Below are positions 16,699 through 26,011 of a stretch of DNA of 62,475 bases, one piece after another. Both the position numbers and the translations under genes were made by a program. How positions within the stretch are numbered: position 1 is the first letter of the stretch; each line of letters opens with the position of its first letter. The notes under the pieces were generated by a model that made no database searches, had not been told where the DNA came from, and saw only the letters and a list, made by a program, of their open reading frames with translations. Source of the DNA: Planctomycetaceae bacterium (GTDB lineage: Bacteria > Planctomycetota > Planctomycetia > Pirellulales > Thermoguttaceae); NCBI GenBank assembly GCA_012719125.1, contig JAAYAY010000123.1:1-62475 (forward strand), written 5' to 3'.

Positions 16699-19600
16699 TC
16701 ATTCCCATCGGCACAACCCGTCCACGTAGTCGGCCGATCCGTCTCGCAGCCAGCCGTCGAGTTGGGCGGGCTCCTTGAGTTGCTGCCCGCGGAGACGCGG
16801 CACGACGAGGAACCGGCTGACAACTTCCGGCAAGGCCGACATGTCGCCCCAGAGTTTCTCGAATTGGGAAACGGGGAAGACGTCTTCCTGCCCATGCCCC
16901 CAGCGTTTCTTGACGTCTTTCAGGGTAACGTAGGTGGGCATGCGACGGCTCATTCTGCGAACCGCCGAATCGACCTTCGCCTGAGTGCCGAGATCGCCGC
17001 GGGTGAGGCCGAAATGTTCCAGGAGGCGATCGACGGTGATCCAAGTGGTCATGGTGTTGTAGTAGGTCAGGCGGAACTCATCTTCTTCCCGGGGAATGGC
17101 CAGGCTTTCGAGCAATCGTACTCTCCCGTCGACCCGTGCCAGTCCTCCGCCGCGGTCTTCGATCCTGCGGCCGATCACTTCGAACGTGAGGTCCGACGCC
17201 TGAGAGATGTGCAGCCCGAGCAGTCGGGCGTCGACATCCGCGCCCAGCGTGTCGATATTGTGAAGCATCAGGTATTTCAGATTGGGTCGTTCCTCGAAGA
17301 GTTGCAGCAGGGTCTGGTTGCGGAGCAGGTTCGACACTTCAAACCAATGTCCGACCGGGTGCAGACACTGGAGCGGGAGATTGTCCGTATAGTCGCTTCC
17401 GCAACCCGACTGTTCGGCCCAGCCGATCAGCGCGGCATGCAGGCTTTCGCGGACCTTCTGGGCCTGTTCGTCGAGGATCTTCTGAGGCATTTCTTCCCAG
17501 GCGAAACGAAGATCGCGGACCTGGGGGATCATGCGGAGCCCGACGGAGCGGCCCCGGGACAGGTGGACTGGCCCGCGGTAACCGTAGCTGTCATTCTGTT
17601 CCAGGACGCCGGCAATGGGTCCGTGGGTCAAGTAGCTGGTAGTGATGACGTGCGGAAGCGGCGTCCCGCATTCCAGGGAGACCCGGCGGCTCTTGGCCAG
17701 ATGGACTTCGAGGAAGTTCCGGTACCGGCCGGAGAACCGGTGGAAAGGATGGAGTGCTTTGACGACGCCGGCCCCATGGGTCCAGCGACTGCCGGCCCCG
17801 GCGGCCAGGGTCAGCACGGCGACTTCTCCGGCCGCCAGCGACTGCCGGCCCAGGGCGAGGTGTTCGCCGTCACTGCCGTCGATCGCGGAAATCACGTCAC
17901 CCGGTTCGACGTCCTCGATCGCCACATTGGTGGGCAGGCGATTCTGGGCCAACCCGATCCGCCCGTGCTGAAGGTCCGCGCGAATCTGTTCGTGCAGTTC
18001 GGGATCGAAGCCGTTTTCTTGTAGCAGTGCCGCCAGAGAGGCGGAGGTTCGGCTCTCCGCCGCCGGCTGCGGCAACAGACCGCCGAGCAGGACTTCGGCG
18101 CTGCCGGCAAGTTTGCCGCCCGGTCGGCATTCCCGTGCCAGCCGGCTCGCCTCGGCCCTTTCTGTGGGCGTGAGTTGCTGGAAGTCCTTGCGAAGCCACT
18201 GGCGGGCGACCAGCACGTAGTAGGAGGTCGGCATCAACGCGTCGTCCCCACAGAGCAGCGTGGCACGCGTGCCGAAGTCGTTGATCCGAAAGTCGTACAC
18301 GACGGGCTCCATGGCGAAGGGGAGCGAGCTTTCCAGGTCCCGTTTCGTCGCGGACATCAGGCCGGCAAGATAATCTTGGGCTTCCGCCTTGCGGCGAGGA
18401 TCGAAGATGAAGCCCATGCCGCCGCCCGACATTCCGCCCAGCATGAGGAACCCGTGAAACGAATCGCCGAACTTGGCTCTCGACTGCTCGATCAGGTTCT
18501 GGGTGTAGCAGTTCGTGGCCCAGGGGATGATGGTTTGGATGGGGCCGAAAAAGTTGTCGGTCGTCAGGCCGGCAAGCCGGCGAACGTCGCCGCCGGCGAG
18601 CGCCGCCTCGATCCGCCGCATGATGTCGATAGCTCGTTGCCGCCCTTTCCACTCGGCCTCGCATCGCAGCAAGTACTTTTCGGTCACCATCTGCAGGATG
18701 GGCCCGACGTCCTGGGCCATGCCGCCGTGAACGAGGACGAAGGTGTCCTGGATCTGCTGGCGGGCTTTTTCGCTGACGGACTCCGGGTCGTAGACCCGGT
18801 GATCGGGCAGGAGGCGGCCGCGGCTGATCCCGAATTCCGGGTCGCCCGGCGCGGCCCGGCGGCCTTCGATCATCTTGATTCCCGGCCATATTCCGCCCGA
18901 ATCCTGCCATCCGCCGCCGGAACCTCCCAGCCATTCGCCCAGAATGGCCCGGGCGGCGACTATCCGCCGCTCGGCCTCTTGAAGGCCACCGGCGAGCGAC
19001 GCGACCTGTCGCGTTGCCCGCATGCAGACCGTGATGATTGCCGCCAGAAGATTGGTCGAGACGGCAAGCCGCGACCCCTTAGGGATGTCGTTCACCTTGC
19101 TGACGATCTCCAGGCCGAGCCCGGGTCCGACCAGGCGTGCCAGCAGGTCGCCCAGGTCCTGGCCCGATGCTTCGAGGCCCGGGGGGACGAGCCCGGCGGC
19201 TATGACCGCGGCTTTCAGGAGTCCGAGGTAATCGCGGGCGAAGTCGAAGACTTCGGCCAGGGATCGGACGTCGGCCTGGGCCTTGAGATCGACGCTCACC
19301 AGCCGAAGAACCGGTTGGTCGATCACCCGCAAGTAGACTTCAATGGGCGGCTGGGGCTCAGCATCGCGGCCGCGGACGCCCAGATCGACGGACACGTTGA
19401 GGACCCGGGCCCCCTCCGGATAGTCCATTCCCAGGAAGAAGATGTCGCTCCAGCCGCTGTGGGAGAGATCCATGCGGACCGGTGTCTGCTCCCGCAGAAT
19501 CGGATAGCTCCCGCCGGCTTCGTCGCGTGCCAGAAGCTCAGGGCGGATTCGCAATGGGCTGTCGACGGGATGGCCGATGCGGAACATCCATTGGTTGCCG

Positions 19601-20022
19601 TAGACCGACCGGACGCTCCGCCGCACCTGGTCGGCCAGCGTCTGGAACCCGAGTTCGTAGTAGACCGCCGCCAATCCGCTGGCAAGCGTGTCGTTGACGC
19701 CTTGCCGCTCGACGGCGTTGAGGAAAACGTCGATCGCTTCACCGAAGCGGCGGTTCAGGAGGTGCTCGTAGCCGTCGAACGGCAGCAATCCGAAGGTCGA
19801 CGAGGGTAGTTTCGGCGGAAGGTGATAGCGATAGATTCCGTTGAGGAAGAACAGCGCCCGGACTCGCTCGTAGAGGTTGTCGCTGCTGCGTCGAAAGCGA
19901 TCCAGTTCGGAACAGGCGGCCAGGAGTTCCTCCGGCGAGAGATCGCGGCAGAGTCCGTCCAGGGAGCGGTCGCGGAGATCAGGGTTGTCGCTCGAGATCG
20001 TGACAAGCAGGTCGGACGGCAT
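16699..20022 (-). CDS. GHMP-kinase-like / UDP-sugar pyrophosphorylase-like fusion protein
   Basis: 1107 residues from ATG 20022; the frame stays open to 20526 but the extra part is Arg/Gly-rich and looks non-coding. Residues 1-160 are helical and unassigned. A GHMP-kinase-like half follows: DLSHSGWSDIFFLG near 195, KGSRLAVSTNLLAAI near 312, and GGMSGGGMGFIFDP near 530. The C-terminal third resembles eukaryote-type UDPGP: LAAGAGSRW and VVKAL near 735, NIDTLGADVDARLL, and YYNTMTTWI. The kinase loop usually reads G-L-G-T/S-S; here it is SRLAVSTN, so activity is doubtful. Bifunctional kinase/pyrophosphorylases exist (FKP), but with the domains in the opposite order. Thirty-five bp separate it from the GalU-like gene upstream. 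Confidence 0.88.
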   Translation of the reverse strand: MPSDLLVTISSDNPDLRDRSLDGLCRDLSPEELLAACSELDRFRRSSDNLYERVRALFFLNGIYRYHLPPKLPSSTFGLLPFDGYEHLLNRRFGEAIDVFLNAVERQGVNDTLASGLAAVYYELGFQTLADQVRRSVRSVYGNQWMFRIGHPVDSPLRIRPELLARDEAGGSYPILREQTPVRMDLSHSGWSDIFFLGMDYPEGARVLNVSVDLGVRGRDAEPQPPIEVYLRVIDQPVLRLVSVDLKAQADVRSLAEVFDFARDYLGLLKAAVIAAGLVPPGLEASGQDLGDLLARLVGPGLGLEIVSKVNDIPKGSRLAVSTNLLAAIITVCMRATRQVASLAGGLQEAERRIVAARAILGEWLGGSGGGWQDSGGIWPGIKMIEGRRAAPGDPEFGISRGRLLPDHRVYDPESVSEKARQQIQDTFVLVHGGMAQDVGPILQMVTEKYLLRCEAEWKGRQRAIDIMRRIEAALAGGDVRRLAGLTTDNFFGPIQTIIPWATNCYTQNLIEQSRAKFGDSFHGFLMLGGMSGGGMGFIFDPRRKAEAQDYLAGLMSATKRDLESSLPFAMEPVVYDFRINDFGTRATLLCGDDALMPTSYYVLVARQWLRKDFQQLTPTERAEASRLARECRPGGKLAGSAEVLLGGLLPQPAAESRTSASLAALLQENGFDPELHEQIRADLQHGRIGLAQNRLPTNVAIEDVEPGDVISAIDGSDGEHLALGRQSLAAGEVAVLTLAAGAGSRWTHGAGVVKALHPFHRFSGRYRNFLEVHLAKSRRVSLECGTPLPHVITTSYLTHGPIAGVLEQNDSYGYRGPVHLSRGRSVGLRMIPQVRDLRFAWEEMPQKILDEQAQKVRESLHAALIGWAEQSGCGSDYTDNLPLQCLHPVGHWFEVSNLLRNQTLLQLFEERPNLKYLMLHNIDTLGADVDARLLGLHISQASDLTFEVIGRRIEDRGGGLARVDGRVRLLESLAIPREEDEFRLTYYNTMTTWITVDRLLEHFGLTRGDLGTQAKVDSAVRRMSRRMPTYVTLKDVKKRWGHGQEDVFPVSQFEKLWGDMSALPEVVSRFLVVPRLRGQQLKEPAQLDGWLRDGSADYVDGLCRWE

Positions 20023-20057
20023 GGAGATAGTCTCCGAGGCAGGCGGACGAAAAGCGT

Positions 20058-20909
20058 CTAGCCCTTCGAGATGGTACGGTTCGCCAGGAGTTCCACGAGT
20101 TGGGCCAGGACCTCCTCGCGTTCGCTCCCATTCAGGGCCAGGGCGAGCTGCGTGGTCAGCAGTCCGTACTTGACGCCCAGATTGTAGCGCGTCCCATTGA
20201 GTTCCGTGGCGAGGTACTTTTCGCGGCCCGACAAGGCGGCCAGTGCCGGAGTCAGGAAGACCGGGTCGCCGCCTCCGGCCTTCACCGAGTCTTCCAGTAT
20301 GTCCATGACAGCCGGCGTGAGGACGTGCATGCCGAACAGGCACAGGTAGTGTCCGGCCCGCTGTCCCGGCACAATCAGGTGTTGCTCGGCCTCGGTGGGC
20401 GTCGGTTTCTCCACGACATTTTCGACCTGGTAGAGCCCCTTTCGTCCGGCCACGGGACGCCCGCCGATCGTGCCGTATTGGTGGAGACGGTTCTCGCGGG
20501 TCGGCTGAACGGCCGACACGGCACACTGCTCGGCTCGGGCCACGTCGACGAGTTGCTGGGCGCAGCGGCGCGACTGACCGCTGATGTAGAGGTGATCTCC
20601 CACCAGATGGACGAACGGCTCATTGCCGACGAAGTCCCGAGCACAGTGGACGGCGTCGCCGTAGCCTCTGGGAGTCGTCTGCTCAATGAACGTCAACAGC
20701 GACTCATAATCGCTGGCGGCCTCGGCAAACACGTCCTGGTCGCCGGGCTGGATTACCAGGGCGATCTGCTCGACCTGAGCGGCCACAACTTCTTCGATGA
20801 TGATCTCGAGGGCCGATTTTTCGGAGCCGTCGAGATCGACAAATCGCTGCAAAGGCAGGCGGCGCTGCGACGGCCCTGCGGCCGTCACGACCGCTTTTTT
20901 GATCCTCAT
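20058..20909 (-). CDS. GalU-like sugar-phosphate nucleotidyltransferase
   Basis: I start at ATG 20909 (MRIKKAVVTAAG), where the nucleotidyltransferase fold begins; MGDAR five codons earlier is also possible, and the longer frame to 21146 crosses a repeat element. The 283-residue product has the alternating beta/alpha pattern, GDHLYISG at the sugar-binding position, NVVEKPTPTEAE, and a GRY-type C-terminus (NGTRYNLGVKYGLL). The canonical GxGTRxLP loop is altered to GPSQRRLP, so it is a divergent paralog of UTP-glucose-1-phosphate uridylyltransferase. It would be the first gene of the minus-strand sugar cluster ending at 13538. Confidence 0.88.
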   Translation of the reverse strand: MRIKKAVVTAAGPSQRRLPLQRFVDLDGSEKSALEIIIEEVVAAQVEQIALVIQPGDQDVFAEAASDYESLLTFIEQTTPRGYGDAVHCARDFVGNEPFVHLVGDHLYISGQSRRCAQQLVDVARAEQCAVSAVQPTRENRLHQYGTIGGRPVAGRKGLYQVENVVEKPTPTEAEQHLIVPGQRAGHYLCLFGMHVLTPAVMDILEDSVKAGGGDPVFLTPALAALSGREKYLATELNGTRYNLGVKYGLLTTQLALALNGSEREEVLAQLVELLANRTISKG

Positions 20910-21018
20910 CCTGGCGTCTCCCATAGAGCACGTTATGCCGCGGTGCTTCAGCTTCCGCGGGAGAACCTGTATGATAATCGATGTCTGGAGCAGCAGGAAC
21001 GGGCATTTTTTGTATCCG

Positions 21019-21077
21019 CTAACAGGACCACCGATCGTGCACGCGAGTGCCCGCGGGAGACTCAACCGTCTTGTTAG
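21019..21077. repeat. 59-bp CTAAC...GTTAG inverted-repeat element
   Basis: The ends CTAACAGGAC (21019-21028) and GTCTTGTTAG (21068-21077) pair over ten positions with one G-T wobble. The interior contains GCAC-GCGA-GTGC, a perfect 4-bp stem with a GNRA loop. The element lies between the divergent GalU-like and EamA genes. Related elements are at 7119-7178 and 40615-40673. The size and ends recall integron attC sites, but no integrase or cassette array is present. Confidence 0.65.
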
Positions 21078-21202
21078 GGCCTCGTGGTGAGATTCTTCGG
21101 TGAGAACCATCGCATTCATCTTGGGAACGCGGCCTGAGGCGATCAAGCACTCTCCTCTCGTCCTGGCAGCGAGATCGCGACCCCCGTTCGAGGCTCGGAC
21201 GT

Positions 21203-22123
21203 GTGTGGCGGGGTAGCCCGGGAAACGATGCGCCTATAGAAGTGGAGCTTGAGTTGGCCTACGTCTGGATGCTGATTTCCGCCTTTTCCTTTGCCACGAT
21301 GGGAGCGATGGCCCATGCGCTTCGCGAGGAAGTCGATTGGCAGATTGTCGCGTTGAGCCGGGCGTTCGTGACCTTGGTCATCTTCGGTGCTGCGGCGGTG
21401 ATGGCGGGGGTCAAACTCCGGTTCTGGAAACCGAGGAGTCTGTGGATGCGGAGTGTGCCGGGGGGCGTCAGCTTGGTCTGCACGTTCTTTGCCCTCGCAC
21501 ACCTGCCTGTCTCCGTCGTCATCACGCTGTCGAATCTCAGTCCGATCTGGATCACACTGCTGTCCTGGCCGCTGCTCAGGCTGCCGCCGCGCAGAGGCGT
21601 CTGGCTGGCGGTTCTGACGGGAGTCGTCGGCGTGGCCTTGGTCCAGCAGCCGCAACTGGCTCACGGAAACTACGCCGTGCTGGTGGCCGTGGGAGGGTCG
21701 TTCAGCATCGCTCTGGCCATGATCGCCTTGCATCGTCTTCAGGATGTGGATACGCGGGTGGTCGTGTTTCACTTCTCCCTGGTGGCCTTCACGTTTGCCG
21801 TGGCGACGCTGTTTTTCGCCGACGAATGGACCGTCTCCCCCAGAATCCTACTCGACGTGCGGATCATCGCGATGCTGCTGGCGGTGGGCATCGCGGCCAC
21901 CTTTGGGCAGTTGTTCCTCACGCTGGCCTTCGCCGCCGGACCGCCTTCCGAAGTCGCGATCGTCGGCCTGACCCAGGTTGTTTTTGCCTTCGGGTATGAC
22001 ACCTGGATCTCGGGACACACCTTCGACTGGATGACCCTCTTGGGCATGACGCTGGTGGTCACCCCGACGGCCTGGCTCCTGGTGACGGCAAAGCGGCGGA
22101 TAACGGGCAGCCCCGCCCGGTAG
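21203..22123 (+). CDS. EamA/DMT-family transporter
   Basis: 306 residues, ten hydrophobic helices in two five-helix EamA repeats, typical length. The first repeat begins YVWMLISAFSFATMGAM and the second near AVLVAVGGSFSIALAM. Charged residues are few, as expected for a drug/metabolite exporter; the substrate cannot be inferred. The start is uncertain: GTG 21203 opens the frame, while TTG 21254 has GGAG 6 nt upstream and would begin right at the first helix. It diverges from the GalU-like gene and converges with the gene ending at 22152, with no obvious partner. Confidence 0.9.
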   Translation: MWRGSPGNDAPIEVELELAYVWMLISAFSFATMGAMAHALREEVDWQIVALSRAFVTLVIFGAAAVMAGVKLRFWKPRSLWMRSVPGGVSLVCTFFALAHLPVSVVITLSNLSPIWITLLSWPLLRLPPRRGVWLAVLTGVVGVALVQQPQLAHGNYAVLVAVGGSFSIALAMIALHRLQDVDTRVVVFHFSLVAFTFAVATLFFADEWTVSPRILLDVRIIAMLLAVGIAATFGQLFLTLAFAAGPPSEVAIVGLTQVVFAFGYDTWISGHTFDWMTLLGMTLVVTPTAWLLVTAKRRITGSPAR

Positions 22124-22151
22124 AGGTCGCCAGAGAGAGTACAGGCCTGGT

Positions 22152-24245
22152 TCACTTCTCAGGGGGTCGGGAATTGAGGCGGAACACGGCGACGCGGCGT
22201 GCCCAGACATCGTCCTGGTCGTACGTCACCGGACGGAAGACGAACTCCCACTTGTCCAGCTTCAACATGCAGAAACCCTCGTGCGGCTCCCCGTCCGCCG
22301 AGTACGCGACGCTTTGGAGACCGAGAGTCCGCGGCAGGTCCCGGGCCCTATCTGCCCAGCGATGCTCGTGCGCGTGGATCCAGGCCAGGAATCCCGTATT
22401 CCCGACAAGCAGTTCTGTTACGCCCAAGTGCTGTGGCGGATGGTGCGACACGATGAAGCACGGTTTCTCGGCAGCGGCACACTCCTGCAGCCGATCGCCC
22501 AGCCACTTCTTCTGCCCGTCGTCCAAGGCCCCCTCACTGGCTTCTTTCGCCGCCGTGTCGAGGAGCAGGAAGTCGGCCCGCGGATGCTCGAAAACGCCCA
22601 CGTTCCTGCCCGGCACGAGCGTCCCCGGCGGCCCGTATTCCGGGAACACCCTGAACAAGACCTCCCGCCGATCGGCATCGCCAAGCAGGAATCTCACCGG
22701 GATTTTGGCGTCGGCAAATTGCCGCAGAACGGGTTTGGCGAGTTCGTATTCCGACTCGGTGCCGTGTGCCGCAAGGTTACCGGTGAAGACGATCATTGCA
22801 GGCCGCGGACGCAAGTCGAGGATTAGCCTGGCCGCGTTCTGGAACTTCTCGATATTTCCGGCCTCAGCACCAAGGTACGCATCGCCGAGGAACACGACCA
22901 GGTTCTCGTCCACTTCGGGCTGGGGTGGAAGTGTTTTCCACGAGGTCGGCGTCAACGCCCCAGGGTGAATTTTCGCAACTTCCGGGATCTTCACCTTCGG
23001 TACCGGCATGTAGCCATTGCGGCACGCGTGGGCATACGCTCGCAGCAAGTGACACGTGCCGCTGACGCTGGCATGCCGGAGATTCCGGTGCGTCAGCGTG
23101 TTGACCAGATGGGTCTTCTGCTCACCGGTCAACACGAGGGCCGGGCTGAGCAACTGGGCTATGTGGATGTCGGCGAACTGCTGCAGATTCTGGTTCTTGA
23201 CCAGCCCCGGAAAGCGGATCGAGGCGAAGTCCTTTGTTGCCTTCATCGCCCGGAGCATCCTGGTCTTCAGCGGCGTATCGTTCTCGACGCGATGCATGAC
23301 ATCGAGCGAGCATTGCATCTGGTAGAAGCTGTACGTGGGCACCCAGGCGTTGACTTCCTGCCGGGGACGCGAGTTCAGCGTGAGCGACTGATCGATCGCC
23401 TCGGCCGCTATTCGCTCGTAGAGGGCCCGGTATTTGGCGCTGCCCGACACATCCCACGCGGCGGCGTAGATCATGGGGAGCCGGGCGGCTTCGTGGGCAT
23501 AGACATGCCACATCTTGTGCAGGCCGCGAGGGTCCTTGGAGCCGTCCGCCCGCAGGAAACCATAGTCATTCTCCGGTGTGATCTGGGCTTCCATGGTGTC
23601 GGCCAGGTCGCACAGCAGGCCGCGGATTTCTCCTCGGGTAACATCGTCGCACAGGGGTGAGCGGCAGTAGCGCCACAAGCCCTCGACGTAGTGCGTGTAC
23701 TGGTCACGCGACGACGTGATGTACGTACTCGCCGCGTCCTCGGGACATATCCCGCGGGAGACGAATCCCCGCACACCGTGGGCCGTACCGACGGCCCGCA
23801 GGCCGAGATACGTATCGTAGGCCCGAGCCCTGAGGGACTCCTCGCCGGTGAGATCGAAGAGTTCGATCCACGCGACCAGGAGCGTGCCCGCGTACATTGT
23901 ACAATCCTCCATCCCGGTCCCGTAACCGACCGGGTTGGGATCCAGATCCCGGACCATTTCGGCGGACGGCAAGCGTTCCAGCGGCGTGGAGTAGAGGAGA
24001 TGTGTTTCCGGGGAGTAGTGCGTCTGGCGATATCCGTCGAGGGCCTCCAGAAGCGTGGCGCAGGCCGTATCGCTTTGCTCCTGTGTGAAGAGGAACTCCT
24101 CCGCCGCACAAAGCGTTCCGCACGTCAGGAGATACAGGCCCACAGTGACAGCAGCAGGGATAGGTAGCCGAGCGGAAATCGCGCAGTCTCCTTTGAACAG
24201 AACGGCGTCAGCGTCTTTGGGAATATCCGGCACCACCGGGTACAA
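22152..24245 (-). CDS. Exported helical-barrel / calcineurin-like phosphoesterase protein
   Basis: 697 residues. A hydrophobic signal segment near 25-46 ends CGTLCAAEE. Residues 60-430 are helical and Trp/Tyr-rich, resembling an (alpha/alpha)6 toroid of glycosidase/lyase type (KMWHVYAHEAARLPMIYAAAW). Residues 445-697 look like a metallophosphoesterase: FLGDAYLG, FTGNLAAHG, FLLGDADRRE, SHHPPQH and HAHEHRW stand where D-x-H, G-D/N-x-x-x-x-G, G-N-H-D, H and G-H-x-H belong, though the first motif lacks its usual His. It overlaps the upstream TIGR03790 gene by 38 nt, so the two are co-transcribed. Substrate unknown; a polysaccharide-linked phosphate is a guess. Confidence 0.85.
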   Translation of the reverse strand: MYPVVPDIPKDADAVLFKGDCAISARLPIPAAVTVGLYLLTCGTLCAAEEFLFTQEQSDTACATLLEALDGYRQTHYSPETHLLYSTPLERLPSAEMVRDLDPNPVGYGTGMEDCTMYAGTLLVAWIELFDLTGEESLRARAYDTYLGLRAVGTAHGVRGFVSRGICPEDAASTYITSSRDQYTHYVEGLWRYCRSPLCDDVTRGEIRGLLCDLADTMEAQITPENDYGFLRADGSKDPRGLHKMWHVYAHEAARLPMIYAAAWDVSGSAKYRALYERIAAEAIDQSLTLNSRPRQEVNAWVPTYSFYQMQCSLDVMHRVENDTPLKTRMLRAMKATKDFASIRFPGLVKNQNLQQFADIHIAQLLSPALVLTGEQKTHLVNTLTHRNLRHASVSGTCHLLRAYAHACRNGYMPVPKVKIPEVAKIHPGALTPTSWKTLPPQPEVDENLVVFLGDAYLGAEAGNIEKFQNAARLILDLRPRPAMIVFTGNLAAHGTESEYELAKPVLRQFADAKIPVRFLLGDADRREVLFRVFPEYGPPGTLVPGRNVGVFEHPRADFLLLDTAAKEASEGALDDGQKKWLGDRLQECAAAEKPCFIVSHHPPQHLGVTELLVGNTGFLAWIHAHEHRWADRARDLPRTLGLQSVAYSADGEPHEGFCMLKLDKWEFVFRPVTYDQDDVWARRVAVFRLNSRPPEK

Positions 24246-26001
24246 TCGTACCGGCTTGCAGGTCCTTCAGCAACGGCTTCGCCTCCTCGCCAGGCAACCC
24301 GATCACCCTTCGAAGTCGCTCCGGTAAGGCCCCGCCATCGATGCTTGGCTTCGTGCGATAGGGGTTGTAGAGTGGATCGCCAATCAGCACCATCACCCAG
24401 GAGTTGAACGGTTTCGTTCGATAGTAACACTCCACAAGGCTGTACTTCCCACAGAGCAGAGCCACGAAGAACTCGTCCGGACGCGGAAACGCCGACAGAT
24501 AGGGTTCATGAACCGGCCCCAATGTTGCACAAATCCCTTCTTCCAACAAACGCTTGCACCAGACCTGGCTCTCGGGCTTTCGCAGCGTTGTCGCTTCCCC
24601 ACTGGCGATGTGGTACCCCACCGCTCCGCGGGCAAACTCAAACGCGTCGACGTACTTTGCCAGCGAGTACCAGCCACAATAGAGTCCGGCATCGGGGCAC
24701 TGGCCGTTCTGAAAGAGTTCCTTCTCGTTGTCAAGCACCACAGCTAATTCGGAGTGCTTCTTCAGCAGCTCGGCCAGATCGCGGATTGCCTGATCGTATT
24801 CGCCGTAGGAACCTCGCGACTTGGGTTCCGATTCTCCGGGAATCCCACGGGCGTCGAGATAGACCTTGCCGGCAAGCCCAGCCTTTTCCGTCGCGATTGC
24901 ATCATCGACAAGTCGCTTCGTATGTGCGACGGTCGGTGCCTCGAGCCGCGAAACCATCAGGGACGGTCTTCTCGCACGCAAGGGGGAGTTGTCGAACTGG
25001 TAGTTCAGCAGATTCGGCTGCCAACGATTCAGCGGGTAGCCGAGCCAGAACAGGAGCGACAGTTCGCTGTCAAAACTGGAATAGGTCTCGTTCTTCTTGA
25101 GCGATTCCAACTGATTGTCTACCCACTCGATTGCACCCAGGTGGCCCTCGGCGGCGGCGACAATCGACAGGATCTGCTCGTCCCGCTCGATCGATTCGGG
25201 CAGTTGCTCCACGGCTGCTTGCGCGTCGCGAAGACCGAGAAGCCGCCCTTTGGCGAACTCGAGTTTCTTGGCCAGTTCGCCATCGGGTGGATTGGCCGCT
25301 GCGGCCTGCCTGCTAAGAATCCTCACACCGGCCGCAACGCCGCCGAGCTCGCCGGCAGCCCGCATGAGATGGAGGCTTCCTTCCATCATCGGCTTCGGGT
25401 CGCTCAACGCCATTCGCCTCTGAGCGGCATCGATGGCGGACTGAATCCGGCCCGCCAACATTTTCGCGTCTGCATCGGCCGGCGGTTCCTCGGGAGCAGC
25501 AGTGTCGCTACCGGGAAGAATGCTCTCGATCCTGTCGAGATGCTCTTCGATACTCGCTCGGCGCAGGCGTCGTTCCGCTTCGAGAAAAGCTTGTCGCGCT
25601 CCAACTCCGTCGGTGTTGCGGGATATCTTCAAGGGCACGTCCCACACGGTGACCAGGCAACGGAGCCGAGATTCGAGGCGCTGGCCGAGGATCCAGTTGC
25701 GGATCGCCGGCCGTACGGAGTTCTGCCACACAGTTCGGTCGAGGTTCTCGCCCGGCGTCACGTCGATTCGGCAGATGTGCGCCAGCGGAATCCCGCGAGC
25801 CTTGGCGTAGTATTCCGCGACCTCGATCGACTCGCGACTACCGGCAACGGCGATGATGGCGACTTCTTCCGGCAGCAGGTCGGCGTGAACGGGTCGAGCC
25901 AGGACCACCGCGAGGCACCACGCGAGCAACAGGATACAACAACACGACCGCAGGCAGGACCACTTCTTTCGACTTCTTTGGGAAGGACCGGCGTTGCTCA
26001 T
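24208..26001 (-). CDS. TIGR03790 family protein, exported
   Basis: 597 residues, longer than the roughly 320-residue TIGR03790 core. A double-Arg, Cys-rich signal peptide (SCCCILLLAWCLAVVLA) precedes the core start LLPEEVAIIAVAGSRES and ARGIPLAHICRIDV. Family features follow: SELSLLFWLGYPLNRW, LDARGIPGESEPKSRGSYGEYDQ, CGWYSLAKYVDAFEFARGAVGYHIASGEA, and VMVLIGDPLYNPY near the C-terminus. A helical insertion of about 200 residues near 130-320 is extra. The function of the family is unknown; the fold may be caspase/gingipain-like, which I infer only from the ordering of strands. It lies upstream of, and overlaps, the phosphoesterase gene. Confidence 0.88.
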   Translation of the reverse strand: MSNAGPSQRSRKKWSCLRSCCCILLLAWCLAVVLARPVHADLLPEEVAIIAVAGSRESIEVAEYYAKARGIPLAHICRIDVTPGENLDRTVWQNSVRPAIRNWILGQRLESRLRCLVTVWDVPLKISRNTDGVGARQAFLEAERRLRRASIEEHLDRIESILPGSDTAAPEEPPADADAKMLAGRIQSAIDAAQRRMALSDPKPMMEGSLHLMRAAGELGGVAAGVRILSRQAAAANPPDGELAKKLEFAKGRLLGLRDAQAAVEQLPESIERDEQILSIVAAAEGHLGAIEWVDNQLESLKKNETYSSFDSELSLLFWLGYPLNRWQPNLLNYQFDNSPLRARRPSLMVSRLEAPTVAHTKRLVDDAIATEKAGLAGKVYLDARGIPGESEPKSRGSYGEYDQAIRDLAELLKKHSELAVVLDNEKELFQNGQCPDAGLYCGWYSLAKYVDAFEFARGAVGYHIASGEATTLRKPESQVWCKRLLEEGICATLGPVHEPYLSAFPRPDEFFVALLCGKYSLVECYYRTKPFNSWVMVLIGDPLYNPYRTKPSIDGGALPERLRRVIGLPGEEAKPLLKDLQAGTIVPGGAGYSQRR

Positions 26002-26011
26002 TCAGCCAATT

